From Gammaproteobacteria bacterium (GTDB lineage: Bacteria > Pseudomonadota > Gammaproteobacteria > GRL18), in assembly GCA_015488755.1 (NCBI GenBank), contig WFNB01000079.1, forward strand, positions 1 to 50,339: a stretch of DNA of 50,339 nt. The letters are read 5' to 3'. Made by a program: the position numbers and the translations under genes. Below are positions 42,929-50,339 of this stretch, one piece after another (the stretch's first letter is position 1; each line of letters opens with the position of its first letter). Below the pieces are notes generated by a model. The model ran no database searches, was not told where the DNA came from, and saw nothing but the letters and a program-made list of their open reading frames with translations.

Positions 42929-43840
42929 CTACATGACAAAAGCGATGCCAATTAATGCCACCATTACCGGCCATTTCCACATGACTCTTACCATGTCTTC
43001 GGTGCGATAACGAGGAAATAAAAAGGCCATGGTCATGGGAATGGAAACCACCAGAAAAATCTTTAGCAGAAACTCAGGCCAGTTATTACCGCCACCTAAA
43101 AATAAGGAGGTATACAACACACCAGCGGTATAGAATTGGAAGGACTGCATAACAAATAAGCCCCCCATAAACTTACCGCTCATTTCTACCATGGGGCCTG
43201 TGGCAATTTCTGCTGGTGCGACATAAATTTCAAAAGGCTGTTTGCCCATCATCCCCTGTAGGGCAAATAATCCGGCAGCCGCTAATAAGGGCATTTCAAA
43301 AATACCCCATTGATGCGCCTGTTGATAATCAATCATGCCAATTAATGAGGTGCTTTGATAATGTGTGGCAACGCCAAAGACCACAATGATAAAGGGAATA
43401 TCATAGGCCAGCATTGCCGTAAGCGCACGGGAAATACCTATCGAGCCATTAGGGTTGGCGCATTGTCCCACACCCAATGCCATGCCAAGTGAAGGGATCA
43501 TGAGAAAATAAGAGAGGGTAATAATACCACCTTTATCGGCAATGCCATCCATACCCGGAACAGGTAGTAAAATTTCTGAGGCGATATAACCCCCCACGGC
43601 AACCACAATACCGATTTCATGGATCAGACCATGAGATACTTGGGTGCTTTTACTATACAGCTTAACAATATCATAGATGGGTTGGAAAAATGGTGGACCG
43701 ATACGACGTTGTAAACGGGCTGACAGTTTTCTCATCATCAAGACCATTAACAGGCCAACAAAAAAAGCAATCAAAGGCATAAAGAGTAAATCAACTAGGA
43801 CGGTACTCAAATCGGTTAAAGAGTGAGTGAGTGAATTCAT
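42929..43840 (-). CDS. NuoH/HyfC-like membrane subunit
   Basis: The 303-residue product has about eight TM helices and the NuoH/HycD pattern: RRIGPPFFQPIYDIVKLYSK, GVGQCANPNGSIGISRALTA, and YVAPAEIATGPMVEMSGKFM. It joins the peripheral Fe-S arm to the antiporter-like membrane arm. I chose the ATG at 43840 (MNSLTHSL), which lies just after the stop of the upstream gene with GGGAGG inside that gene. An upstream ATG would overlap the neighbour by 23 bases. Confidence 0.87.
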   Translation of the reverse strand: MNSLTHSLTDLSTVLVDLLFMPLIAFFVGLLMVLMMRKLSARLQRRIGPPFFQPIYDIVKLYSKSTQVSHGLIHEIGIVVAVGGYIASEILLPVPGMDGIADKGGIITLSYFLMIPSLGMALGVGQCANPNGSIGISRALTAMLAYDIPFIIVVFGVATHYQSTSLIGMIDYQQAHQWGIFEMPLLAAAGLFALQGMMGKQPFEIYVAPAEIATGPMVEMSGKFMGGLFVMQSFQFYTAGVLYTSLFLGGGNNWPEFLLKIFLVVSIPMTMAFLFPRYRTEDMVRVMWKWPVMVALIGIAFVM

Positions 43841-43841
43841 T

Positions 43842-45764
43842 TTAGCCAAACCTCCCGACAGCAATACCCCAGATAGCCATCACTACGACGGCAACCACTA
43901 ACATAGTGGGTTGATTGGCACGATAAAAGTTCTCTGCCAGTTGTGATAAAAAACTGACTAATGAGACAATGGCTTTTTCTAAGCGAACAAAGGAGCCACG
44001 ATACCAACCACCAATTAAATGCATCAAACCGGCATAGAAATTATGGCTATAATGATAACGAACTTTAGCAGTTAAAAAATGTCCACCCGCATAGTTGTCA
44101 TATTGATGTACATGCTTTGCTCGACCGCCTATAAGATAAAAAATGACCGCACCTACAGCAAAGCCATAGAATAATATCAGAGTCAGCCAAATCATATCCA
44201 GACCACCCGTAGGCAAGATAATACCACCCAAGTGATAATCTAATGGTGGCAAACCAATAGCCGCTTGTACAGGGACAATCCAGTCTAAAATCAAACCTGG
44301 CATAACGCCTGTAACAAAAATAATCAGTGCTAAAAGCAACATGGGGATCAACATAGTCAGTGGCGCTTCTTTTATTTCTTGATGTTCAACCCGAAGCTGT
44401 CCTAAAAAGGTATTATGCACCAGCTTATAAACGGATAAAATCGTGCCCAGCGTACCAATCACGGCGGCCACAAACAATAAGGGCTGACCATCTAATAGTA
44501 AGGAACGATAGACCATCCATTTGGAGACAAAACCATTCATCGGTGGTAAACCAGCCAAACCAATAATACTAAAGACCATCACCATAAAGGTTAATGGCAT
44601 TTGTGATACCAGACCGCCCAGCTTATCAAAATTAGACGTTCCCGTGCGATACATCACAGCGGCCACGGTCATAAACAAAGCAGCCTGATAGGTGGCATGG
44701 TTAAAAACATGCAATAACCCCCCAGCAGAACCCACATTATCAGCAATAACCAAGCCCAATAACATATAACCACCCTGTCCAACACCATGCCAAGCTAATA
44801 AGTGACGTGCATCATTTTGTTTGAGGGCAATATAGGTGGGAATAATGGTAGTTAATGCGCCTATCCATGCCAGCACGGATTGTACATTCCAGAAGGTATA
44901 GGGAATATGAATATAGGCGAAATTATCCATACTAATTAATTGAAACAAAACCACAATAATCGCATACAAGCCCATACGCGCAGAGATAGCACCCATAAAG
45001 ATCGCACCCGGAGCCGGTGTTTCTGCATAGGCGACCGCCTGCCATAGATGAAATGGGATCACACCCATTTTAATAGCAAAGCCAACCACAAAGAGGATCA
45101 CCAAGGGGATTATTTGCTCACTTGACAGATGACTCATGGATAAACGCACAATATCATATTGCAATGAACCACTAATGTCATAGATATAGGCCATAGCAGC
45201 CAACAAGGCCATTGCCCCCGTCATTGCATACATCAGATATTTCATGGCTGCTTGTCGAGCCACTTTTTGTGGATTTAAGACCATCATAAAAAAGCTGGCC
45301 CAACTGACAAATTCCCAACCAATAAAGAGGCTAATAAAATCACCACTGGCCAGTAATAACAACATGCTATTGACGTTCAGCAATAGGCCAAGGTGTAGCA
45401 TGGTATAAGCATTGGCCGATGTTTTTTTCCGATAGTCTTCACCCCAAACACCCGACATAAACAGCGCCGCAAATAGAGCTGCCACAACGGTAATAATAGC
45501 AAAAAACCATGACAGAGCATCAAAGCGCCATTGCAGGGGTTCGCCCAAAAGATGTAAATGAAAAGAGGATTGGATCTCACTGGCACTGCCCGCATCAATA
45601 TAAACCAGAGAGGCCATCTTAATTAACAATAATAATTGCCCGACATAAAGTAGCGGTGATAATTTTGCAAGCCAAGTAGCCTGACGAGGCAAAAATAGGC
45701 CAATAATAATCACTATGGCCAAGCCACTCAGGGAAACAATAAAGAGTTGATCTAGGTTATTCAT
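43842..45764 (-). CDS. Second large antiporter-like subunit (NuoL/HyfB/MbsH' type)
   Basis: The 640-residue product has about 16 TM helices and a proton-antiporter core. The TM5 Glu lies in FIGWEFVSWASFF and the conserved Lys in VGFAIKMGVIPFHLW, and HDxxHLLAWHG is visible. In the next conserved helix the usual Lys appears as Arg (GAISARMGLYAII). The long C-terminal part holds a lateral-helix-like stretch. It starts 4 bases inside the end of the MnhD-like gene. Two antiporter-like subunits in one operon are also found in the sulphur-reducing Mbs complex (MbsH and MbsH'). Confidence 0.85.
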   Translation of the reverse strand: MNNLDQLFIVSLSGLAIVIIIGLFLPRQATWLAKLSPLLYVGQLLLLIKMASLVYIDAGSASEIQSSFHLHLLGEPLQWRFDALSWFFAIITVVAALFAALFMSGVWGEDYRKKTSANAYTMLHLGLLLNVNSMLLLLASGDFISLFIGWEFVSWASFFMMVLNPQKVARQAAMKYLMYAMTGAMALLAAMAYIYDISGSLQYDIVRLSMSHLSSEQIIPLVILFVVGFAIKMGVIPFHLWQAVAYAETPAPGAIFMGAISARMGLYAIIVVLFQLISMDNFAYIHIPYTFWNVQSVLAWIGALTTIIPTYIALKQNDARHLLAWHGVGQGGYMLLGLVIADNVGSAGGLLHVFNHATYQAALFMTVAAVMYRTGTSNFDKLGGLVSQMPLTFMVMVFSIIGLAGLPPMNGFVSKWMVYRSLLLDGQPLLFVAAVIGTLGTILSVYKLVHNTFLGQLRVEHQEIKEAPLTMLIPMLLLALIIFVTGVMPGLILDWIVPVQAAIGLPPLDYHLGGIILPTGGLDMIWLTLILFYGFAVGAVIFYLIGGRAKHVHQYDNYAGGHFLTAKVRYHYSHNFYAGLMHLIGGWYRGSFVRLEKAIVSLVSFLSQLAENFYRANQPTMLVVAVVVMAIWGIAVGRFG

Positions 45765-47347
45765 TGCTCGGCACTCCCTAGGACTAAATCTTCTTTTATG
45801 GCCTTTTCTTTTATTGAAGGTTCGCTAACTAACGGCTGTTTTGCCTGATCGGTAGGACTCATACGATCTATGCGAGCTTCAGGCGTGCCTATATTGGCAA
45901 ATACAGTATGAATATAGAGCAAACGATTACCACTTTGGTAAGCCATAGACACTAATTTTCTCTCCACTGAAGGTAATTGCACCACACTGATGAGCAACAC
46001 AGCTGCCAAGGCTATCGCGGTAATCCAATCGAATAGGCTATGTTGACTGCTCGCATGAGTATGGTTTTCTTTTTTATAAAACAACATTACCACGCGATAC
46101 AAGTAAGCAGCCTCCAATACAGTTGCCAGCAACATAAAGGCTAGAGCAAAGTGGTAAACCGGATCGGTTTGCACCGCTAGGTTCATCACTAAAAGTAATT
46201 TCACCCAAAAACCCGGCAAAGGTGGAACACCCAATAATGACATCGCTAATAAAACAAATAAGGCGACATGATAGGGTGAAGATTGTGCCATACCTGATAA
46301 CTTTTCTAATCTCCCTGACCAGCCCCCTGCCAGCATAAACAAAGCTGGCTTCACCACAAGGTGATGTAGAGCAATGGCAAAACCTGCCAACAAACCAATG
46401 TTACCCGGTAGAGAGAATGCAATAAAGACTAAACCAAGTTGCCCTATGGATGAAAATGCCAACATACGGGTCATATCTTTGGCTCGCCAAGCCACTAATT
46501 CACCACTAATGACACCCAACATGCCTAATACCGTCATTAGATGCAGAGCTTCTGGTTGGGGGAACAGTAATACCAGCAAACGAACAATGACAATGACGGC
46601 CAGTTTGGATAATAGACCCGCCATAAGTGCTGATAAACGTGTGGATACCCCCGCATAGACTTCGGGCACCCAAGTATTCACTGGGAACAATTCTGCTTTG
46701 ACCCCAAGCCCAACTAAAATTAAGACAAAAGCAGATAAACCCGTGATATTATTCAGTGCCTCAGGTGCCAATAAAGACAGCTGTGCTAAATTTAAGGTAC
46801 CAGTTTGTAGATAAATAATGGCAATCCCCAAAAGCATCATCACCGAACCGACTGAACCCAAGAGCAAATAACGTAACGAGGCCACCCACGCAACCACAGG
46901 ATGTTGCCCCTGCCTCACTTGAACGCTAACTAAACCATAGGAAGCGACAGCCAATAGCTCATAGAAGACATAAATATTAAATAAATCACCGCTGAGCATC
47001 AAGCCCGAAGCTGAGGCAGTTAATAGCATCATCAAAGAATATTCTTGAATCGAACTAGGGCGATTCCACGGCCAAAATATTAACACCATAACGGGGATCA
47101 ATAAGGCAAATAATAATGACAATTGATCAATATAAAAGACCACACCCAAGGGCGGTTGATAACCACCGATAGCAAAAGAAATCGCCTGTTTATCAACCTC
47201 TCCCCAGACATTCAGCACCAGTGTAATCGAAATCAAGAGAACCAATAGACCACTTAATCGTGCCAAGACTTGTGAGCTACGTGCTAACACAGGCATCAAG
47301 AAAGCGGCCAGTAGGGGGAGAACCACCAATAAGACCAGTTTATCCAT
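45761..47347 (-). CDS. mnhD: Mrp antiporter subunit D (MnhD/MbhH-like)
   Basis: The 528-residue product has about 14 TM helices with the proton_antipo_M core: the TM5 Glu in NIYVFYELLAVASYG, Lys in LVGLGVKAELFPVNTWVPE, and a further Lys in LMAGLLSKLAVI. This is the Mrp subunit D type. It carries H+ or Na+ in the membrane arm. The C-terminal 40 residues are polar (SPTDQAKQPLVSEPSIKEKA) and absent from typical MnhD. It overlaps mnhC by 8 bases and the next gene by 4. Confidence 0.88.
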   Translation of the reverse strand: MDKLVLLVVLPLLAAFLMPVLARSSQVLARLSGLLVLLISITLVLNVWGEVDKQAISFAIGGYQPPLGVVFYIDQLSLLFALLIPVMVLIFWPWNRPSSIQEYSLMMLLTASASGLMLSGDLFNIYVFYELLAVASYGLVSVQVRQGQHPVVAWVASLRYLLLGSVGSVMMLLGIAIIYLQTGTLNLAQLSLLAPEALNNITGLSAFVLILVGLGVKAELFPVNTWVPEVYAGVSTRLSALMAGLLSKLAVIVIVRLLVLLFPQPEALHLMTVLGMLGVISGELVAWRAKDMTRMLAFSSIGQLGLVFIAFSLPGNIGLLAGFAIALHHLVVKPALFMLAGGWSGRLEKLSGMAQSSPYHVALFVLLAMSLLGVPPLPGFWVKLLLVMNLAVQTDPVYHFALAFMLLATVLEAAYLYRVVMLFYKKENHTHASSQHSLFDWITAIALAAVLLISVVQLPSVERKLVSMAYQSGNRLLYIHTVFANIGTPEARIDRMSPTDQAKQPLVSEPSIKEKAIKEDLVLGSAEQ

Positions 47348-47870
47348 TGACTGATCCTCCTATTTGTTGAACATCGGCCTTGGCTTGAATATGATCGGGT
47401 TGAGTCTGTTCGGCTTGACAAATAACCTTAGAACGCACTAATGAATCTGGACTCTGAGCACTTGCAGGCAGTGTTACATCATTATTCTTGGCCAAATCGT
47501 ATTCCATTTGTTGACGAATTTCACTCATATCTAGCGTATTATAATGGGCTTTGATTTTTAAAATTAAGGCCAATGCCAACGCTTGAACACCCACACCAAT
47601 AACAATCGCCGTCAAGACCAGAGCTTGTGGTATTGGGTCGTTCATCATGTGCCCTGCATCACTAATGGCATGATTGCTAAGAAAAATAGGCGCAATCCCT
47701 AAGCCATGAAAACCAGCAAGGATCAAGAAGAGATTGGCTCCAGATTCGAGTATCACCAAAGCCAGCACCATGCGAAAAACATTATTGCTCATAAATAAAC
47801 CCGCGAGGCCAATCATAATCAGACCAATCGCACCCAGCAAAACAATGCCTTCAACTCCGGTCATATTCAT
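47340..47870 (-). CDS. mnhC: Mrp antiporter subunit C (MnhC/MbhG-like)
   Basis: Three TM helices (about 7-110) match MnhC/NuoK: RMVLALVILESGANLFLI, with the Glu conserved in NuoK, and DPIPQALVLTAIVIGVGVQA. The product has 176 residues; ordinary MnhC has about 115, so the C-terminal 60 are an extra polar tail (LAKNNDVTLPASAQSPDSLV). It overlaps mnhB by 4 bases. Confidence 0.87.
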   Translation of the reverse strand: MNMTGVEGIVLLGAIGLIMIGLAGLFMSNNVFRMVLALVILESGANLFLILAGFHGLGIAPIFLSNHAISDAGHMMNDPIPQALVLTAIVIGVGVQALALALILKIKAHYNTLDMSEIRQQMEYDLAKNNDVTLPASAQSPDSLVRSKVICQAEQTQPDHIQAKADVQQIGGSVNG

Positions 47871-48610
47871 TGCGTATCATCCTCCGACAATGAGCCTTGT
47901 GTTTCCGTTATAGAAAAATCGGCTATGGTTGCTAACAATCCCGCTAACTCAGCACCCACTTTTAAGCCCAGAGCAAGATAAAGTAAAGGTAACGTACCTG
48001 CTGACCATAGTTCACCCAGCGTTCCTTTGGCAAAAAGACCATTAAAGAAAGGCTGTAAAAAGGGGCGCTCATAGAACATTGCCCATAAGCCGATTAAAAT
48101 AAACACCGCACCAGCTAAGCCTTCAATAATACTAATAATGTTATGATCCAAACGGGCATCCGATTGCACCAATACCGGTAGAAAAAAAGCAATCGCAAGG
48201 ATCACCCCACCTTGAAAGCCACCACCAGGTGTCAGATGACCATAAAAAATAATATAAAAGCCAACCACTAATAAGAGAGGTATCATTAATTCAATGCCTT
48301 TTTGACTAATGAAGCCACTATTATTTTTAACCTGAGTTGGCGGAACATTTTGTGAAGCACGATGACCTAAAATTAAGCCCACTCCCGCCGCAGCGGTAAA
48401 TAAAATAGATAATTCACCCAGTGTATCAATACCACGATAGGCCAATAAAATAGCAGCCACGACATTGGCACTGCCCACCTCATGAGGTGATGCCTGAATA
48501 ATATCACTACCCACCAGCATTAATGGTTGCCCAAAAGGTAAGTGAGTTGCTATGACTAATAATAAAAATGCCAGACCACCAGAAAACAGTAAGCCACTTA
48601 CATTACGCAT
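47867..48610 (-). CDS. mnhB: MbhE-MnhB fusion-like Mrp subunit
   Basis: The 247-residue product combines two Mrp modules. Residues 1-90 resemble MbhE or the end of MnhA (NVVAAILLAYRGIDTLGELS), and 110-235 are MnhB (YIIFYGHLTPGGGFQGGVIL, then LKVGAELAGLL). In Mbh/Mbs operons these are usually separate small genes. I chose the ATG at 48610 because AAGGA lies 8 bases upstream; an in-frame ATG six codons earlier has none. It overlaps mnhC by 4 bases. Confidence 0.85.
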   Translation of the reverse strand: MRNVSGLLFSGGLAFLLLVIATHLPFGQPLMLVGSDIIQASPHEVGSANVVAAILLAYRGIDTLGELSILFTAAAGVGLILGHRASQNVPPTQVKNNSGFISQKGIELMIPLLLVVGFYIIFYGHLTPGGGFQGGVILAIAFFLPVLVQSDARLDHNIISIIEGLAGAVFILIGLWAMFYERPFLQPFFNGLFAKGTLGELWSAGTLPLLYLALGLKVGAELAGLLATIADFSITETQGSLSEDDTQ

Positions 48611-48660
48611 TATCGTATTCCTTATCATCCAGCGTATTCATTACTCGATTGAATCTGATA

Positions 48661-48918
48661 TTAATTGACATCATCATCATCCAATCGCCATAAACCCAAA
48701 CGCCTCAGCGCTAATGCTAATAGTAAACTGCTTAAACCTGCACCAATGGCGGCTTCTGTCATTGCCACGTCGGGTGCTTTGAGTAAGGCAAACAAAACCG
48801 CTAAGGCAAGAGACACCACGGACGATGCGACAACTGCTGCCAGCATATTAGGCAAAAGTAATACTGCAATGGCCGATGCTAACATGACAAAAACCAATAG
48901 AGATACAAACCAAATCAT
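48661..48918 (-). CDS. MbhD-like Mrp subunit (DUF4040)
   Basis: The 85-residue product has three TM helices with the MbhD/MnhA-C motif: VVASSVVSLALAVLFALLKAPDVAMTEAAIGAGLSS contains 'APDVAMTEAAIG', the family signature. In stand-alone Mrp antiporters this piece is the end of MnhA. As a separate gene it marks the Mbh/Mbs/Mbx layout. It overlaps mnhG by 4 bases. Confidence 0.85.
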   Translation of the reverse strand: MIWFVSLLVFVMLASAIAVLLLPNMLAAVVASSVVSLALAVLFALLKAPDVAMTEAAIGAGLSSLLLALALRRLGLWRLDDDDVN

Positions 48919-49232
48919 TGTTTATTATCCTCTTGGGGTTGTTTTGATGGATGATGCCATACTTTAATTCCTGAGCGATAGAAGGAGCGAGCAATGGCCG
49001 ATGAACTGACCGGATTGGTCAGTAGCATAAAGCCCATAATGATAAATAATTTTGCCCCCCATTGAGGGAATAGTATAAAAAGCCCGATAAAAATAGCCAT
49101 AGCACCAAGCGTTACGGCTTTGGTACCCGCTTGGATCCGATTATACACATCCGGCATACGGATCAGACCCAGAGCACCTAAAAAAATAAATAGCGCACCA
49201 AGAAGAAAAAAGCAATCTGCAATGAGTCTCAA
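48915..49232 (-). CDS. mnhG: Mrp antiporter subunit G
   Basis: Three TM helices with the MnhG pattern IRMPDVYNRIQAGTKAVTLG and FIIMGFMLLTNPVSSSAIAR define this 105-residue subunit. It is a small part of the cation-translocating Mrp module. It overlaps its neighbours by 4 bases on both sides. Confidence 0.9.
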   Translation of the reverse strand: MRLIADCFFLLGALFIFLGALGLIRMPDVYNRIQAGTKAVTLGAMAIFIGLFILFPQWGAKLFIIMGFMLLTNPVSSSAIARSFYRSGIKVWHHPSKQPQEDNKQ

Positions 49233-49552
49233 GACTTATCTCCTTCAATCGCTTTGGCCAAAGCGATGATCCCAACAAAGGATAACACGCCGTAGATCAT
49301 GGCCACATCAAGATACAGCACACTTTGAAAGACTCCGGCAATGCCACAAAGCATAATGGTGGCAATAACCGATAAGGTATCAGCACTGACAATTCGATCG
49401 GGCGTGGTGGGACCAAACAATAAGCGGTAAAGGCACATTAACGTGGCCAGCACAATTAATAATACAGCCAGACTTTCAAGTGTTGTCATTTCCCAAATGG
49501 GAATATTCGATATACCCGTCGCTGTCTGTTCTATACTTGCAAGCGTTTTCAC
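49229..49552 (-). CDS. mnhF: Mrp antiporter subunit F
   Basis: The 107-residue product has three TM helices and the MnhF signature RLLFGPTTPDRIVSADTLSV with YLDVAMIYGVLSFVGIIALA. A 20-residue N-terminal extension precedes the normal start; the overlap with mnhE supports the frame. Confidence 0.9.
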   Translation of the reverse strand: MKTLASIEQTATGISNIPIWEMTTLESLAVLLIVLATLMCLYRLLFGPTTPDRIVSADTLSVIATIMLCGIAGVFQSVLYLDVAMIYGVLSFVGIIALAKAIEGDKS

Positions 49553-50055
49553 TTTAAAAAACCTTTTAAATAATATTCAAAATCTTCTGCAATGGCTTGG
49601 GTCGCCTGTTCTATACTGGTGCCATCTGGGCAATCAATCCAGTGCACAAGAAGAAAGTCATCAGTCACATCCACCGATAAGGTACCGGGGGTTAACGTAA
49701 TGCTATTGGCTAAAATCAATTTACCCAGATCCGATTGCATGGTCGTTTTCACTTTGATCATGGCTGGATCAATGGGAATTTCTTTGGCCACAACTCGTTG
49801 TGCGAGATCAATGTTAGACTTTAATAGTGCCCATAAAAAATAGCCTAAGTAGTTGATCAATGCCAGCAGACTATAAGGAGCAATAATTAAACCATTTAAT
49901 ATCAATAAATTTTTCGCACTGATATAGGCGACCAATGCGGACACCACTAACCCCGTCAGCAAATCTTCACGGTTAAATGTGCCTGTTAATAATAACCAAA
50001 GCAAAAGACAGATAAAAAAGGTCAGGATATAAGGGGGTGAAATACGCTTGTTCAT
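49549..50055 (-). CDS. mnhE: Mrp antiporter subunit E
   Basis: MnhE is the first gene of the operon. The 168-residue product has two or three TM helices at the N-terminus and a soluble part with LANSITLTPGTLSVDV, the family motif. Its promoter candidate lies about 40 bases upstream at 50093-50120. All downstream genes overlap or nearly abut, so one transcript of about 12 kb is likely. Confidence 0.9.
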   Translation of the reverse strand: MNKRISPPYILTFFICLLLWLLLTGTFNREDLLTGLVVSALVAYISAKNLLILNGLIIAPYSLLALINYLGYFLWALLKSNIDLAQRVVAKEIPIDPAMIKVKTTMQSDLGKLILANSITLTPGTLSVDVTDDFLLVHWIDCPDGTSIEQATQAIAEDFEYYLKGFLK

Positions 50056-50092
50056 GGGCGAGCATTCTCAAAAAAGTAGCGCTTATTAAAAG

Positions 50093-50120
50093 ATTATAAA
50101 ACCTCTATAGCTAGTGTAAA
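50093..50120 (-). promoter_or_regulatory. Promoter of the Mrp-type operon
   Basis: TTTACA (50115-50120) and a perfect TATAAT (50093-50098) are spaced by 16 bases on the minus strand, about 38 bases before the mnhE start. Confidence 0.6.
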
Positions 50121-50193
50121 GCATAGTCTATTTCAAATTTATTACAATAGAAAAATAATTTTTTTAGCGGCCAATTTTAAGAATTTATCGTAA

Positions 50194-50339
50194 CTACTTA
50201 CACCCTACATTATTAATTTTACCAGCCAAAGCCATTTGAATAGCAATCAGAGGATTATATCCCTTATTTGCCATGGTCTGCAGATAACTTGAAATTCGAC
50301 AATAAGCCTGAGCATATTGAAATGTTCTAAAACAGCCGG
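50194..50339 (-). pseudogene. 3' end of an IS66-like transposase, cut by window edge
   Basis: The last 48 codons of a minus-strand frame encode CFRTFQYAQAYCRISSYLQT, then MANKGYNPLIAIQMALAGKI and a TAG stop at 50194-50196. 'RT..GA..F.RI.SYL.T....G.....A' is the characteristic C-terminus of IS66-family transposases. Only the tail is in the window, so completeness and the terminal repeat cannot be judged. Confidence 0.6.

Overview
The window looks like chromosome of an AT-rich gammaproteobacterium, probably a sulphur oxidiser. Evidence: a gamma-type tmRNA with tag ANDDNYALAA, a LolD/LolC-E lipoprotein exporter, an E. coli-like YjfI/PspA/YqiJ/YqiK gene set, and a Gly/Asn/Tyr-rich secreted protein resembling sulphur-globule envelope proteins. 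Both ends are insertion-sequence debris: an IS3-like 3' end at 1-150 and an IS66-like 3' end at 50194-50339. The species cannot be named from sequence alone.

Layout. (1) 1-775: IS remnant, a headless coiled-coil ORF and a dinB gene cut after about 80 codons. (2) 776-7625, minus strand: a complete four-gene Wadjet type I anti-plasmid operon (jetABCD). (3) 7781-10093: solitary antitoxin-like genes (UPF0175, ParD), tmRNA, the sulphur-globule-like gene and a thioredoxin-like gene. (4) 10094-15056: LolD/LolC-E, beta carbonic anhydrase, a DUF218 protein and a broken formylglycine-generating-enzyme-like fragment. (5) 14211-25808, minus strand, with a divergent metallo-beta-lactamase-fold gene at 25974: an envelope-stress type cluster of YjfI, PspA, three small unknowns, a YqiJ/NfeD-like protein, a YqiK flotillin, a 1775-residue AAA+ ATPase and a ZnuA-like periplasmic protein that seems to lack its metal ligands. 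The cluster promoter overlaps a perfect 14-bp inverted repeat. (6) 26832-38020, plus strand: a pilin-like protein, then a two-partner secretion locus (TpsA exoprotein, tandem-FecR protein, TpsB transporter) followed by a CHASE2 adenylate cyclase. (7) 38057-50055, minus strand: one long operon encoding Mrp/Mnh antiporter subunits E, F, G, MbhD-like, B, C and D, a second large antiporter-like subunit, NuoH-, NuoB-, NuoC- and NuoD-like subunits, a NuoI-like ferredoxin fused to a GltD-like flavoprotein, and a rubrerythrin-like protein.

How they work together. The 38-50 kb operon should build a membrane complex of the Mrp-Mbh/Mbs/Mbx family, also called energy-converting-hydrogenase-related (Ehr). 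It has two antiporter-like subunits. Its large subunit keeps only one Cys of each NiFe-binding pair, so it should not be a hydrogenase. Electrons probably pass between a pyridine nucleotide (through the fused flavoprotein) and an unknown acceptor or donor, coupled to Na+ or H+ movement. The 14-26 kb cluster probably acts in membrane-microdomain maintenance, with PspA, a flotillin and a giant AAA+ engine acting together. The secretion locus links a surface adhesin to cAMP signalling through its neighbours.

The most interesting regions are the AAA+/flotillin/PspA/degenerate-ZnuA cluster and the fused-flavoprotein Mrp-type complex. Both are built from known families, but these particular combinations deserve a second look.
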